A DNA stretch of 64,000 nucleotides, taken from assembly GCA_017893485.1 (NCBI GenBank), contig CM030360.1:15001975-15065974 (forward strand), written 5' to 3'. This DNA comes from Hemerocallis citrina. Lineage: Eukaryota > Streptophyta > Magnoliopsida > Asparagales > Asphodelaceae. Below the pieces are notes generated by a model. The model did not search any database, had not been told where the DNA came from, and worked only from the letters and a program-made list of their open reading frames with translations. The position numbers and the translations under genes were made by a program. Of this stretch, positions 1-9,772 are shown one piece after another; position 1 is the first letter of the stretch, and every line of letters starts with the position of its first letter.

Positions 1-17
1 CTCGTGACTATCTTTAG

Positions 18-250
18 CGTGCCGAGGCTCGGAGCTAGATTTTCGCTCGTTTAAGCCTCGGTGCCAAGAGCGCTCGGCATTGCGTGCCGAACTCTAGAGC
101 TAGATTTTTGCTTGCTTGGGCGTCGGTGCCAAGAGCACTCTACTAGGCATGCCGAGGTCCCGAGCAAGGTTTTTGCTTGTTTGGACGTCGGTGCCAAGAG
201 CGCTCGACTGGTCATGCCGAGCACTGCTTCGAATCCTTGGCTCGTGAAAC
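18..250. repeat. Diverged tandem repeat, about 65 bp period
   Basis: The block GGTGCCAAGAGC recurs at about 60, 125 and 190. Each copy is preceded by a T-rich GCTTG/GCTCG segment and followed by a TGCCGAG segment. About three and a half units are visible, diverged from each other, and the array may continue left of the window. It lies in the 3' UTR of element A. Confidence 0.75.
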
Positions 251-689
251 TGTGAGAGTGAGTTTCTCATAGTGGAGAGCTGCCTTTTGGAGGATTACTT
301 CAATTTTAAACGAACCATAAGAACCAGAGGTTAGCTCCTCAGAGTCCTGGGCATTGGTCGACAATGTACGAGATTCTAGAGGTGATTTCATAGTCCAGTA
401 TTTGATTAAGGACTAGGTGTGTCGCAGATTCTCGACTCTGCTTCATCATGAAACCAAGAATTGTCCAGGCCGAGAAGTCACCAAAGCTTCTAACAAGTTC
501 ATGTTTGAAGCTGATATCTTCTCTTGAGGAAACACGAAGAATATAGCAAATTCATATCAATGACTTTCCAATCCCCGAGGATCAAGAGTTGCGGTGTACC
601 GAGACTAGCATACGAATGGTAGACCTAGCATCAGCCTCTCCTATGTTTAGTATAGTTGTAGGAATTTCGCGCACAGCGGCAAAGCAAGA

Positions 690-1390
690 GTATATTTCAA
701 CAGTTGTGGGAGCAATTCCGAATGGCGAACCACTTCTAGCTCGCTTAAGAGCGAGCTTGCAAAGCGGAGTCGAGCCAAGTGTTGGACTTCGAACTCGTCG
801 TTTGATTATGTTTCAACGGTTGTGGGAGCAATTCCGAATGGTGAACCACTTCTAGCTCGCTTAAGAGCGAGCTTGCGAAGCGGAGTCAAGCCAAGTGTTG
901 AACTCCGAACTCGTCGTTTGGGTATGTTTCAACGGTTGTGGGAGCAATTCCGAATGGCAAACCACTTCTAGCTCGCTTAAGAGCGAGCTTGCGAAGAGGA
1001 GTCGAGCCAAGTGTTGGACTCCGAACTTATTGTTTGGGTATGTTTCAACGGTTGTGGGAGCAATTCCGAATGGCGAACCACTTCTAGCTCGAGCGAGCTT
1101 GCGAAGCGGAGTCGAGCCAAGTGTTGGACTCCAAACTCGTCGTTTGGGTATGTTTCAATGGTTGTGGGAGCAATTCCGAATGGCGAACCAATTCTAGCTT
1201 GCTTAAGATCGAGCTTGTGAAGCGGAGTCGAGCTAAGTGTTGGACTCCGGACTCGTTGTTTGAGTATGTTTTAACAGTTGTGGGAGCAATTCCGAATGGC
1301 AAACCACTGCTAGCTCGCTTAAGAGCGAGCTTGCGAAGCGGAGTCGAGCCAAGTGTTGGGCTCCGAACTCGTCGTTTGAGTATAAAGAAG
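690..1390. repeat. Tandem repeat, 116-bp unit, six copies
   Basis: GTTGTGGGAGCAATTCCGAA recurs at about 703, 819, 935, 1049, 1160 and 1276. The unit is about 116 bp; one copy lacks about 6 bp. Most units contain GCTCGCTTAAGAGCGAGC, a 7-bp inverted repeat with a TAAG loop, followed by GCGAAGCGGAGTCGAG. Copies differ by scattered substitutions, so the array is not newly made. It sits in the 3' UTR of element A. Confidence 0.9.
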
Positions 1391-1653
1391 GTAAAAACAG
1401 AGAGATACAAGCAGTTCACAAGATATGAAGAAAAATTTTCTTTATTGAAAACTAATAGTCGGCTGTTTCTAAGTTGCGAGCGGTTATTACATTGGAGAAA
1501 TAAAGAAGCAATAGTAAAATACAAGTGAAGGGAAAGGAACGGTTCGACATCTGAAGGTACTCAGAGAGGTGTTCATGTGCTCTCTTGGTACTTTAAGAGA
1601 TGGTCGGCATTCCAAGTCCTGGGAATCTCTCTTCCTTCAAGTTCTTCTAGACG

Positions 1654-3057
1654 TTAGGTCCCGGGCCTAACAACTTTGGCTATCTTGTAGGGTGCTTCCC
1701 AATTTGGGACTAGCTTGTTCCTCTGGCTGGGGAATGAGATAGCTAACTTTCTGAGGACCAAGTTGCCTTCCTTGAGGTTGGTGGGGCGGACCATCTTGTT
1801 GTAGGCCAGCTCGATCATCCTTAGGTAGCTTTGTTGGCGAATTGAAGCTCTTTCACGGAGCTCATCAATCAAATCCAAATTCGCCCGAAGCTCTCTGGCA
1901 TTCTGCTCTTCTTCATAAGAAATAAGACGAGGAGAAGGTACACCGACTTCTAAGGGGATCACAGCCTCAGATCCATAGGTGAGATTAAATGGCGACTCTC
2001 CTGTAGGGGTCCGTTTCGTAGTGCGGTAGTTCCACAATACGTTAGGGAGCTGATCAACCCATAAACTTTTAGCGGACTTATCTAGCCTCTTCTTAATACC
2101 GGAGAGGATTTGTCAGTTGGCATTTTCTACTTGACCATTTGACTGCAGGTGGGAGACAGAGAAGAAGCGTTGTTGGATGGCGAGGTCTTCACATAGAGCT
2201 CGGAATGCGGCTCCTGTAAATTGTGTTTCATTGTCCGTTATAAGGACTCGAGGGACGCCGAACCTGCAGATGATGCTCTTCCAGAAGAATTGAAGTACTT
2301 TGTTCTCGGTGATTGTAGCCAAGGGTTCGGTCTCTGTCCACTTTGAAAAGTAGTCGACTGCCACGATTAAGAATTTGAGCTGGCCGGGAGCTGGGGGAAA
2401 CGGCCCCAGTAAATCCATCCCCCACATTGCAAAATGGATCGGACTTGATAGGGAGGCGAGCTGAGCTTGGGGTAGGCAACGAATGTTGGAATACTTTTGG
2501 CAAGAGCTACATTGCTGAACGTGTCGTTTGGCATCTTGGAGGAGGGTAGGCCAGAAGTATCCATAATTCAACACCTTCCAGGCGAGTGATCTGGACCCGG
2601 AATGCACTCTGCCTATGCCTTCGTGAAGCTCATGTAAGGCATATGTGGCTTGTTCCGGAGAAAGGCACCTTAAGTAGGGTCTGCCGTCTATTTGAGTGAA
2701 TGAGCATTTGTACAGGACCCCCTCAACAATGGTGTAGCGCTCCGCTCTGGTTCTGACTCGATGAGCTTCTTTTGGGTCTTCGGGGAGGAGCCCGTCCCTT
2801 AGGAATTCTATCAGGGGTTTCATCCAATTATCCTGAAGTTGAACAAGCAGTGACTCCATGGAGTCGGAAGTTTCTTCTTCTATGCTCGGCCTCAGGAGTA
2901 CCTCAATCAGGACGGTCTGCTCGAGACCTTGGAGGAAAGAAGAGGCTAACTTGGAGAGGGCACCTGCTTGGGAATTTTTCTCTCTGGGGATTCGCTGAAT
3001 AAGTGTCTCTTCGAACTGAGCCATGAGATTTTGGACCTTGGCTAAATACTTAGCCAT
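1654..3057 (-). pseudogene. Element A integrase (broken)
   Basis: Minus-strand integrase of the gypsy type. It inserts retroviral-type cDNA into chromosomal DNA. A zinc-binding HHCC segment (HELHEG...VHSG...CSSC) lies near 2500-2640. The catalytic core follows, with aspartates in VAVDYFSKW and LITDNETQF and a glutamate in NGQVEN. The glycine expected after the second Asp-Asn is replaced by E. A TGA at 2113-2115 interrupts the frame just after NGQVENAN. The same frame continues to 1654 with a C-terminal domain (LWNYRTTKRTPTGESPF...YGSEAV). The stop is best explained as CGA to TGA. Non-functional. Confidence 0.9.
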
Positions 3058-3400
3058 TCGGTCATCTCATGCTTTGTACTCGCCCAAGACTTGATTTACG
3101 ACCAATTGAGAGTCACTAAATATCCAGAGACATTGTGCCCCTGCTTTGCGGGCCATTCCGAGACCAGCTATAAGGGCTTCATACTCTGCTTCATTGTTGG
3201 AGGCCTTGAAGTTGATGCAGAGGGAGTATTAGAGAACGAAGTCATCTGGGCCTACCAGAATGACCCTGGCTCTGCTTCCTTCGGTGCAAGAGGGCCCGTC
3301 CACATATACCGACCAGATCGGAGGCCCATTTGCTGCTCGACTGACCTCGGGGATGGTGTTCTCAACAATGAATTCGGCTAAGGCCTGAGCCATGATTGCG
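3058..3400 (-). pseudogene. Element A second (archaeal-type) RNase H, broken
   Basis: The minus-strand frame after the first RNase H reads W-S-V-Y-V-D-G and then, past a TAA at 3229-3231, FKASNNEAEYEALIAGL and a FSDSQLVVNQV segment: the D-E-D pattern of an RNase H fold. A TGA at 3067-3069 ends the frame before the linker to integrase. A second RNase H at this position defines Tat-lineage elements, where it is thought to help RNA removal. Both stops fit single C-to-T changes (CAA to TAA, CGA to TGA). The rest of the frame is open, so this is recent point decay, not rearrangement. Confidence 0.82.
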
Positions 3401-4668
3401 GTCCGAGGCTGGTATGATATGTCATGCTGGCTCAGCTCGATTGACCACTTCATGAGGTGGCAAGAGGTCTTCGGCTTGTGGAGGATTTGCTTCAGCGGTT
3501 GGTCTGTAAGAACGACCACCGAGTGGGACTGGAAATATGGGTGAAGCTTCCTAGCTGTCATCACCAAGGCGTATGCCATCTTCTCTAGCCTTGGATAACG
3601 AAGCTCGGCATCTCGAAGTACCTTGCTTACGTAATAGATGGGCTTCTGAGCCTTGTCTTCTTCCCTCATGAAGACAGCACTGAAGGTTTGCTCGGAGGCA
3701 GCTAAGTAGAGGTAGAGTGTTTCTCCGAGGATAGGCTTGCTGAGGAGAGGGGGGCTGACTAGATAGGCTTTAAGCTGATCGAACGACTCCTGCTGTTGTT
3801 GACCCCATTCGAAGCCCTTCGCCCCTCTGAGAGCCTTGAAGAAGGGAAGACACTTTTCTCCTGACTTGGAAAGGAAGCGCCCTATAGCTGTGAGGCACCC
3901 GGTTAGCTTCTGAACCTCTTTCACATTTTTGGGAGGAGCCATGTCCAGTATGGCTTTGATCTTCTCGGGGTTGGCTTCGATTCCTCTTTGGCTGACCATG
4001 AAGCCTAGGAATTTTTCCGACGAGACTCCGAACGCACATTTGTTCGGATTGAGCCTCATATCATGTTTCTTGAGTACATCGAACACCTCTTGTAGATCGT
4101 TGACATGGTTGGCCCCATGGATGCTCTTCACAAGCATATCATCAACATACACCTCCATGTTCCGGCCGATCTGACTTTGGAAGACTTTGTTAACGAGGCG
4201 TTGATAGGTGGTGCCTGTATTCTTCAACCCGAAAGGTATCACCCTGTAGCAGTAGAGGCCCTGGTCGGTAACAAAGGAAGTCTTCGGGATATCCGGGGGA
4301 AACATGCGGATTTGATTGTATCCGGAGAAAGCGTCCATGAAGCTGAGAAGCTCATGGCCCGAAGTAGCATCAATAAGTGTGTCGATGCTTGGAAGGGGGA
4401 AGGGATCTTTGGGGCATTCTTTATTCAGGTCGGTAAAATCAATGCAAATTCTCTAGCTCCCGTTGGCCTTCTTTACCATCACAACATTTGAGAGCCATTC
4501 GGGATAATTGACATCCTGTATGAACCGAGCCTTAAGAAGCTTGTCCACCTCTTCTTTTATAGCTTGTTGGCGCTCGAAAGCGAATTTGTGCCTCTTCTGC
4601 TGAACCAGTTTGGACCCCGGTGCAATGCTCAGGTGGTGGACGAGGAGCTCTTCGGAGATTCCTGGCAT
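3401..4668 (-). pseudogene. Element A reverse transcriptase and RNase H (one stop)
   Basis: Minus strand. From 4668 downwards: EEVDKLLKARFIQ, then YPEWLSNVVMVKKANGS, a TAG at 4453-4455, then the same frame resumes with RICIDFTDLNK, MDAFSGYNQI, FVTDQGLYCY...PFGLKN and the catalytic VYVDDMLVKS near 4140. A gypsy RNase H follows (YLAASEQTFSAVF...KPIYYVSK, then VLTDQPLKQIL). The single stop replaces the W of the usual GSWR motif (TGG to TAG). Apart from that, RT and RNase H look full length for the family. Confidence 0.93.
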
Positions 4669-5318
4669 GTCGGTAGCCGACCATGCGAAGAGGTCACGGT
4701 TCTTTCTAATGCATTGGACTATGTCTGAGCTTAGGGCAGATGGGAGGGTCTTGCTGATAAAGAACTTGCAGTTCGGATCTCACTCAGAGAAGAGCACTTC
4801 CTCCAATTCATCCACTGGCTCGGACGTTGGTTGGACACCGTCTTGGGGTATTTCAAGAGTTTTGAGGGAGAGGATCGGACCCCCCGTAGAGGTCATGTAA
4901 TATTTGCGGGCCATTTCCTGATTGCCTCTTACTTTCCCTACTCCTGCACGGGTGGGGACTTCATCTTGAGGTGATAGGCGGAAGGGACGGCTTCGAGAGC
5001 AGCTATGCCGGGTCGGCCTAGGATCATATTATAAGCAGCAGGGACATCGACGACCATGAAGTCCATCGGCTCCGTTCTGGTGGTAGGAGTTTTGCCAGCG
5101 GTTACGTCAAGGGTAATCACCCCTTCAATAGTCACTGGCACTCCCGTGAACCCGTGGAGTGTGTAGCCGGCAGGCTTAAGTCTGTCCCGAGATAATTTGA
5201 GCCCTTTGAAAGCAGCGAGGAAAAGGATGTTAACAGAGCTGCCATTGTCCACCAGGATCCTCTCTACTTTAAAATTTGCCATATGGAGGTTGATGACTAG
5301 TGCGTCACAATGGGGGGT
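4669..5318 (-). pseudogene. Element A aspartic protease and RT linker (frameshifted)
   Basis: Minus strand. The protease has ILVDNGSSVNILF as its active-site loop near 5235 (Asp-Asn-Gly, the variant common in Tat elements) and AAYNMILGRPG as its ILG motif near 5020. Retropepsins cut the Gag-Pol polyprotein. Compared with element D at 40812-42992, where gag and protease share one frame, this copy has a TGA at 5319-5321 cutting it off from gag, a 1-nt frameshift near 4945 after LKMKSPP, and another TGA at 4780-4782 in the linker to RT. Confidence 0.85.
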
Positions 5319-7073
5319 TCAGACACCCTCCAGGTCTTCATCTGAAAAAGTGGCCGGTACGCTGAGGCCTTTGGGAGGGGGCATGCCATATACTGAGTTG
5401 ACTTCCCTTATGAAAGCCTTTCGTGAGGAGTTGGAGGTGCCTCCCATGGGGCCTCCATGGATGAGATGTAGGATGCGTTCCTCTTCAAACTCTGGAGTTT
5501 CATCGCGTCGTTCAGGACGCTTGTTAGCCCCCCGAGGGGGAGGAGGGAGATCGGCCCGGTCATTTCTCACAAATTTGGCCAGCTGTCCCCTCTGGATGAG
5601 GGCCTGAATCTCGTTCTTCAAGGCCCGACAATCATTGGTATCGTGGCCATGGTCCCGGTGATAGCGGCACCATTTTTCTTTATCCCTCTTCTTACCGGGG
5701 GTGTTCATCTTCGGGGCAGGAGGTATCACCCCTTCCTTCTCAACTTCCATGAGAATAGTGGAAATGTTGGCATTAAGAGGAGTGAATTTTTTGAATCTGG
5801 GGGGAGGGCGGTGCTGACCGCCATTGTCCTTCTGGAGCTTCTTAGCTCCCTCTTCTTCACCTGATTTTCTTTTGGTTTCTGAGGAAGGCCCCTCAAAGGT
5901 GGGGCGATGCTCAGCTTCCTCAGTCCGGATATACTTCTCACTTCGGAGAAGGAGGTCGGAGAAGTTCTGCGGGGGCTTCTTGGCGAGGGAGGACCGAAGG
6001 CTGGAGTTAAGGACATTCGACTGGAATGCTGCTGCAGCGACCGACTGGTTGAGGAAAGCGATGGACCTGGCTTCCGCGGTGAACCTTTTCACATAGTCTC
6101 TCAGCTTCTCACCCTTCTTCTGGTTGAGGTAGAGTAGCGAAATGCTTGTCTTCTCAGTTTGGCGGCTACTCACGAAATAGGTGACGAAGAGGGTCTCGAA
6201 TTGCTCGAAGGAGAATATTGAGGATGGGGCAAGGCGAGAATACCATTTCCGGGCCGGACCCTTGAGAGTAGCGGGGAAGGTCTTGCACAGCAGAGCATCG
6301 GAAGCTTGGTGGATTAGCATGAGGGTCTTAAAGCTTTCGATGTGATCGACGGAGTCAAGCTCCCCGGAATAAGTCTCGAATTGGGGAGGCTTGAAACCTA
6401 TTGGAATTGGCACCTCCATGATGGTCCGAGAGAAAGGAGGTCGGCTTGGACGGAGGGTCCTTCCTCTAAGCTCTTCTTCCCTGTCTAGCTGACCCAAGCG
6501 CCTCTCCATTTCGTGGAGATGACGGTAGACAGTATCATCCCTTCGACGGTAATCAAACGAGCCTTTGGACTCGTCTTTGTACGAGGGAGAGCGGGGGCTA
6601 TGACGATAGTAGCTCCGGGAGTGACGAGGACTAGGAACGTGCTGGGGATTGCTAGGAGCTGGGGGAGGAGTTAGGGACCGTCGGCGAGGACTTTGGACCG
6701 GAGGAGGAGTGGGGACCCTCCGAGCATTGTTATTGTTGGGTCGGAGATGGAGGGCTTGCAAGATTGTTGCCTGGAATTGCTGGAATTCGGCACGAGTGAT
6801 AGGAGCATTATCATCCCTTGGTGAGTGAGGCCTTCTTCTATAGTGCTCGGAGGACTCTCTCCGTATTCGGTGAGGCGGAGACCTCCTATGTTCTCGGCGA
6901 TGAGGAGATTGCTCATTTGGACATTGTTGGCGGGAGACTCCCTCTTGGGCCCTCCTTTCATTCAAACGGTAGCGAAGATCCTCTTCTTTATGCCAATTGA
7001 TAAGGGTGTTACGGAGATCATCGGAGGCCCAGGGATTGTGAGATGCCATGGAGTCGGTAGAGGGGCTGTGCAT
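5319..7073 (-). CDS. gag: Element A Gag
   Basis: 584-aa minus-strand ORF starting at 7073. The N-terminal part is rich in R, S and P. The middle has the plant retrotransposon gag core (FETYSGELDSVDHIESF, FPATLKGPARKWYSRL, RDYVKRFTAEARS). Near the C-terminus is a Tat-type zinc finger WCRYHRDHGHDTNDCRAL. The protein forms the virus-like particle. Its end at 5319 is probably a premature TGA at the Gag-PR join, because the homologous ORF in element D reads straight through into protease. The body of Gag is otherwise intact. Confidence 0.92.
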   Translation of the reverse strand: MHSPSTDSMASHNPWASDDLRNTLINWHKEEDLRYRLNERRAQEGVSRQQCPNEQSPHRREHRRSPPHRIRRESSEHYRRRPHSPRDDNAPITRAEFQQFQATILQALHLRPNNNNARRVPTPPPVQSPRRRSLTPPPAPSNPQHVPSPRHSRSYYRHSPRSPSYKDESKGSFDYRRRDDTVYRHLHEMERRLGQLDREEELRGRTLRPSRPPFSRTIMEVPIPIGFKPPQFETYSGELDSVDHIESFKTLMLIHQASDALLCKTFPATLKGPARKWYSRLAPSSIFSFEQFETLFVTYFVSSRQTEKTSISLLYLNQKKGEKLRDYVKRFTAEARSIAFLNQSVAAAAFQSNVLNSSLRSSLAKKPPQNFSDLLLRSEKYIRTEEAEHRPTFEGPSSETKRKSGEEEGAKKLQKDNGGQHRPPPRFKKFTPLNANISTILMEVEKEGVIPPAPKMNTPGKKRDKEKWCRYHRDHGHDTNDCRALKNEIQALIQRGQLAKFVRNDRADLPPPPRGANKRPERRDETPEFEEERILHLIHGGPMGGTSNSSRKAFIREVNSVYGMPPPKGLSVPATFSDEDLEGV

Positions 7074-7375
7074 GGAGACGTGGTCATGTTGAAGATGTTG
7101 TTTTGGAGGATTGGGACGGGAGCCCCCGCACCAGTATTCTGAGGCCCGGTCCGACCCTGAGGGGGTTGGAGGTTCTGATGAAGAGGTTGGTCCTGCTGCG
7201 GGGCCTGATCAAGTTGAGGAGGAAGTCCCGCCGGCTAGACGGTCTAGAGGGGGATCTCCTGTTGTGGTTGAGGAGGAGTGGGTCCACGGTTGGACCCTCT
7301 GGATCTTAGCTTTCGAGGAGGCATGGCTGGGTAGATCTGACCAACGGGAAGAGGAAGGGCTGTGCTATTCGTTAG

Positions 7376-7394
7376 TTCCCACAGACGGTATCAA
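7376..7394 (-). other. Primer binding site of element A and leader
   Basis: On the minus strand TTGATACCGTCTGTGGGAA lies two bases inside the 5' LTR end. It matches element D's TTGGCGCCGTCTGTGGGAA at the same place except for three bases. The CCGTCTGTGGGAA part is what I expect of a Tat-lineage primer site. The leader from here to the gag start (7074-7375) holds no other gene. Confidence 0.7.
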
Positions 7395-7396
7395 TC

Positions 7397-7900
7397 TGTT
7401 ACTGCAAAATTTGGTGTGGGGGCAAACAGATAGTATTTGTGAATTCTTAGGAAAATTGAATAATCAAACCTTAACCCTCTCTGCCAGAGTTGGACCGTTG
7501 ACTCCCGCCGTTCACCTGCAAAAAGTGCGAGACACCGGGATTGATCCCGGCGATGCACCCTCCGACGCTCAAGTTAGTAATCAGAGAAGATTATGAGAGA
7601 GCGTAAATTGACAAAAGATTGATTACCTCTTAATGGTGGTGGATGGGGGGTATTTATAGCTGCCGCAGGGATCAGATTAGGAATGTAATTCCTAATTCCC
7701 AGCGAAAGGATAGAGCGAATTAGTGATGTTGATTGAATGCAATCAGAAACCCTAATTCTATCCTGATGAACTGGGTTCATCGCGGGTTGGAACCCGCACC
7801 CAGCTGAGATGGATCCGTTTGCAGGTTGGTGGGTCTTAGAGGAGAAGACCCAGTACCCACTTCAGACCCATTTGTAGGTGAAATTATCTTTTTACCCTCA
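7397..7900 (-). repeat. 5' LTR of element A
   Basis: Plus-strand bounds are TGTTACTGC (7397) and TTTACCCTCA (7900), so in sense it begins TGAGGGTAAA and ends GCAGTAACA, next to the primer site. Inside are a minus-strand TATA box and a CCGGGAT/ATCCCGG hairpin. It shares TCCGACGCTC, AAAAGATTGATTACCTC and the TATA region with the LTR of element D. The outer end (7900) is inferred from the TG start and is less certain than the inner end, since the partner LTR is outside the window. Confidence 0.7.
7651..7658 (-). promoter_or_regulatory. TATA box of element A LTR
   Basis: TATAAATA on the minus strand followed by CCCCCC. It occupies the same relative place as TATAAATA in the element D LTR, so it is probably the retrotransposon's RNA polymerase II core promoter. 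Confidence 0.7.
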
Positions 7901-8494
7901 GGCTTTAAGATTCGTGCCAAGTTTGGACGGTTCCGATTTAACCCCATTTTTAGCCATATCAGTAACGACGACTGTACAAATTTTGAAATTCACAGAGAGT
8001 AAAACTCTCTGTTGGACTTGGTGAATTTTTGATAAAAACTCTATAGAAGAGCTCATTGATTGGAACGGCCAGGGAAAATGTATTAAACTCACTATTGAGA
8101 ACGATGAGTCTACTAGGCCAATGTTTGACTTACCCGACTTTATTCAACTCATCTCTCTATCTCTCTACTCATTCCTCTCTTCGGTAGACAAAAACTCAAA
8201 ATCATAGCTTCCTTGTTCATGTTCTTCATTTGTGTGTTCGATCAAATCATAGATTCCCAAGCCATTTCATTCTTCTGTAATTCTTGGAATCATAAGGGTA
8301 CATAACTTATGAAAATTTTGAACTGAGAACTCGTTGTTGGGAACGGCGAGTTTCTCTAAAAAAATATAATTAAGCCCACCGTTCCCAATGATGTGTCAAA
8401 AATAACTAAGCTCGCCGTTGAGAGTGGCGAGTGTAGTTGTTGAGTCTTCGAGCGCAAAAAATTTGATAGCTGTCATTTTTTTGTAAATAGTTTC
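7901..8494. other. Spacer between elements A and B, with palindromes
   Basis: AT-rich, no credible gene. Three related imperfect palindromes occur at 8088-8108, 8330-8350 and 8411-8431; the last has perfect CTCGCC/GGCGAG arms and the second shares AACGGCGAG. They may mark an old element that I cannot name. Confidence 0.5.
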
Positions 8495-8723
8495 TGTTAA
8501 AAATCAATTAATATGAATGTCTCTCCATTATCCCATTTTCTCCACTAACCCCATGATCTCCATGTTCTCCACTCACCATTTACTTCATGTTTGTCATTTC
8601 AACTTCTTTTGTAAGCCTATAAATAGGCATGTATAGACTTGAAGAAATTGATGGGAATACAAATTATACTATATTATCTTGTCTCTTATACTTTCCAACA
8701 TTGTCTCTATTATTTTTATAATA
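8495..8723 (+). repeat. Left LTR of element B
   Basis: Begins TGTTAAAAATC and ends TTTTATAATA. It contains a plant TATA-like GCCTATAAATAGGCATG and is followed by CGTTATCAGCACGAGG, a candidate primer-binding region (8724-8739), though I cannot assign the tRNA. The end is TA rather than CA; the boundary is fixed by the matching GTTTC target duplication. Confidence 0.88.
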
Positions 8724-9772
8724 CGTTATCAGCACGAGGCTCTACTTCAACTATTTGAGGTATTTTTTTTGTTCATAATTATTTCAATTACATTTTTTTT
8801 TGTTTATACTCATATTATAATATTAAGGTCACTATAACTAAGTATGCTCTACACTCGCCATTCATTTGGATCTTGTGTATCAGAAAAGTATAATATTCAA
8901 TTGTAAGTAGAATATTCTATCTTCATAATTAGTAACAAGTTCAATTCTATCATAAACAAGGATTTTCTGTAATTTAACATATTGATATTGTGTACTTCTT
9001 ATATATTTTTTGAGAGAAATGTGTACTCTATTTATGGAGGGATTTACTGTTTCCATGTAACTTTATTTTTTCTCTAGTGTACTCCATTATATATATAATT
9101 GTTTTCTAATGTTTCCCTATTCAACATTGATGATACTCCACTGGGGACTCAAATGGGATGTGGGTGATGGAAATAATATTCGACTTTCGAAGATTCATGG
9201 ATAACGCATATTTCGTTTAACAAAATACTCAAAATAATTAACTTCCTATATTGCATACCGAATCATAGTTGAAGCATTTGAGATCTAGTTAGTCCATCTG
9301 TTGTTGAACACCCTTCAGTTTTATGAAAGATTGAGAAAGTCCCAATCCCCCATAAGCCATTATCAGTTATTGACTTGAAACTCCCCCCTTCAGTTTTATG
9401 AAAGATTGACACAGTGCTTTAAATGTTTACAAGTGGCTATAAATTTATTTTTTTTAGGAGAATACAAGTTGCTATAATGCTTGTTGATTTGTTTTAAACT
9501 CCTTATGCATTGGGCAAAGAAAGAAGTCGATTAAACCGCCCATTTACTTGAATAAATTATAAAACTTTATAGTAGAATGCTTGTTGCAGTATTGTATTTC
9601 TCTGTTATGTTCACATTGAAAAGAGCACTAATGTATTTTGGTATTCACCACTCTTAGCTATTTTTCCCTCCTCTTCCCTGACCTTGAATGATGCTATACT
9701 TATCAGTGGTTAAAAAGCAGAGATTACATGTATGGTTCTTTTGTTATCTTTTTTTTTTCCTTTATCTAGATT
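8724..9772 (+). other. Element B 5' internal region without gag
   Basis: About 1 kb of AT-rich sequence between the LTR and the protease. I see no open gag frame, no gag core and no zinc knuckle. Either gag was deleted or it has decayed beyond recognition. A T-rich tract precedes the first pol codons. Confidence 0.6.

Larger units (their letters stand above)
1..1653 (-). other. 3' untranslated region of element A
   Basis: The stretch between the end of integrase and the missing 3' LTR. It holds two tandem arrays (18-250 and 690-1390), annotated separately. I see no gene in 251-689 or 1391-1653. Open frames over the 116-bp array on both strands come from the repeat itself and show no protein similarity I recognise. 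Long, repeat-bearing 3' UTRs are known from Tat-lineage elements such as Ogre. Confidence 0.7.
1..7900 (-). mobile_element. Element A: Tat-lineage Ty3/gypsy LTR retrotransposon, 3' LTR beyond window
   Basis: Read on the minus strand, the order is 5' LTR (7397-7900), primer site, gag, protease, RT, RNase H, a second RNase H, integrase, then a repeat-rich 3' UTR running off the left edge. The second (archaeal-type) RNase H between the first RNase H and integrase is diagnostic of the Tat lineage. Gag and protease are close in sequence to those of element D at 40812-42992, and the two LTRs share blocks. Pol is interrupted by in-frame stops and a frameshift near 4940, so this copy is dead. The target-site duplication cannot be tested because the left end is missing. 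Confidence 0.93.
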
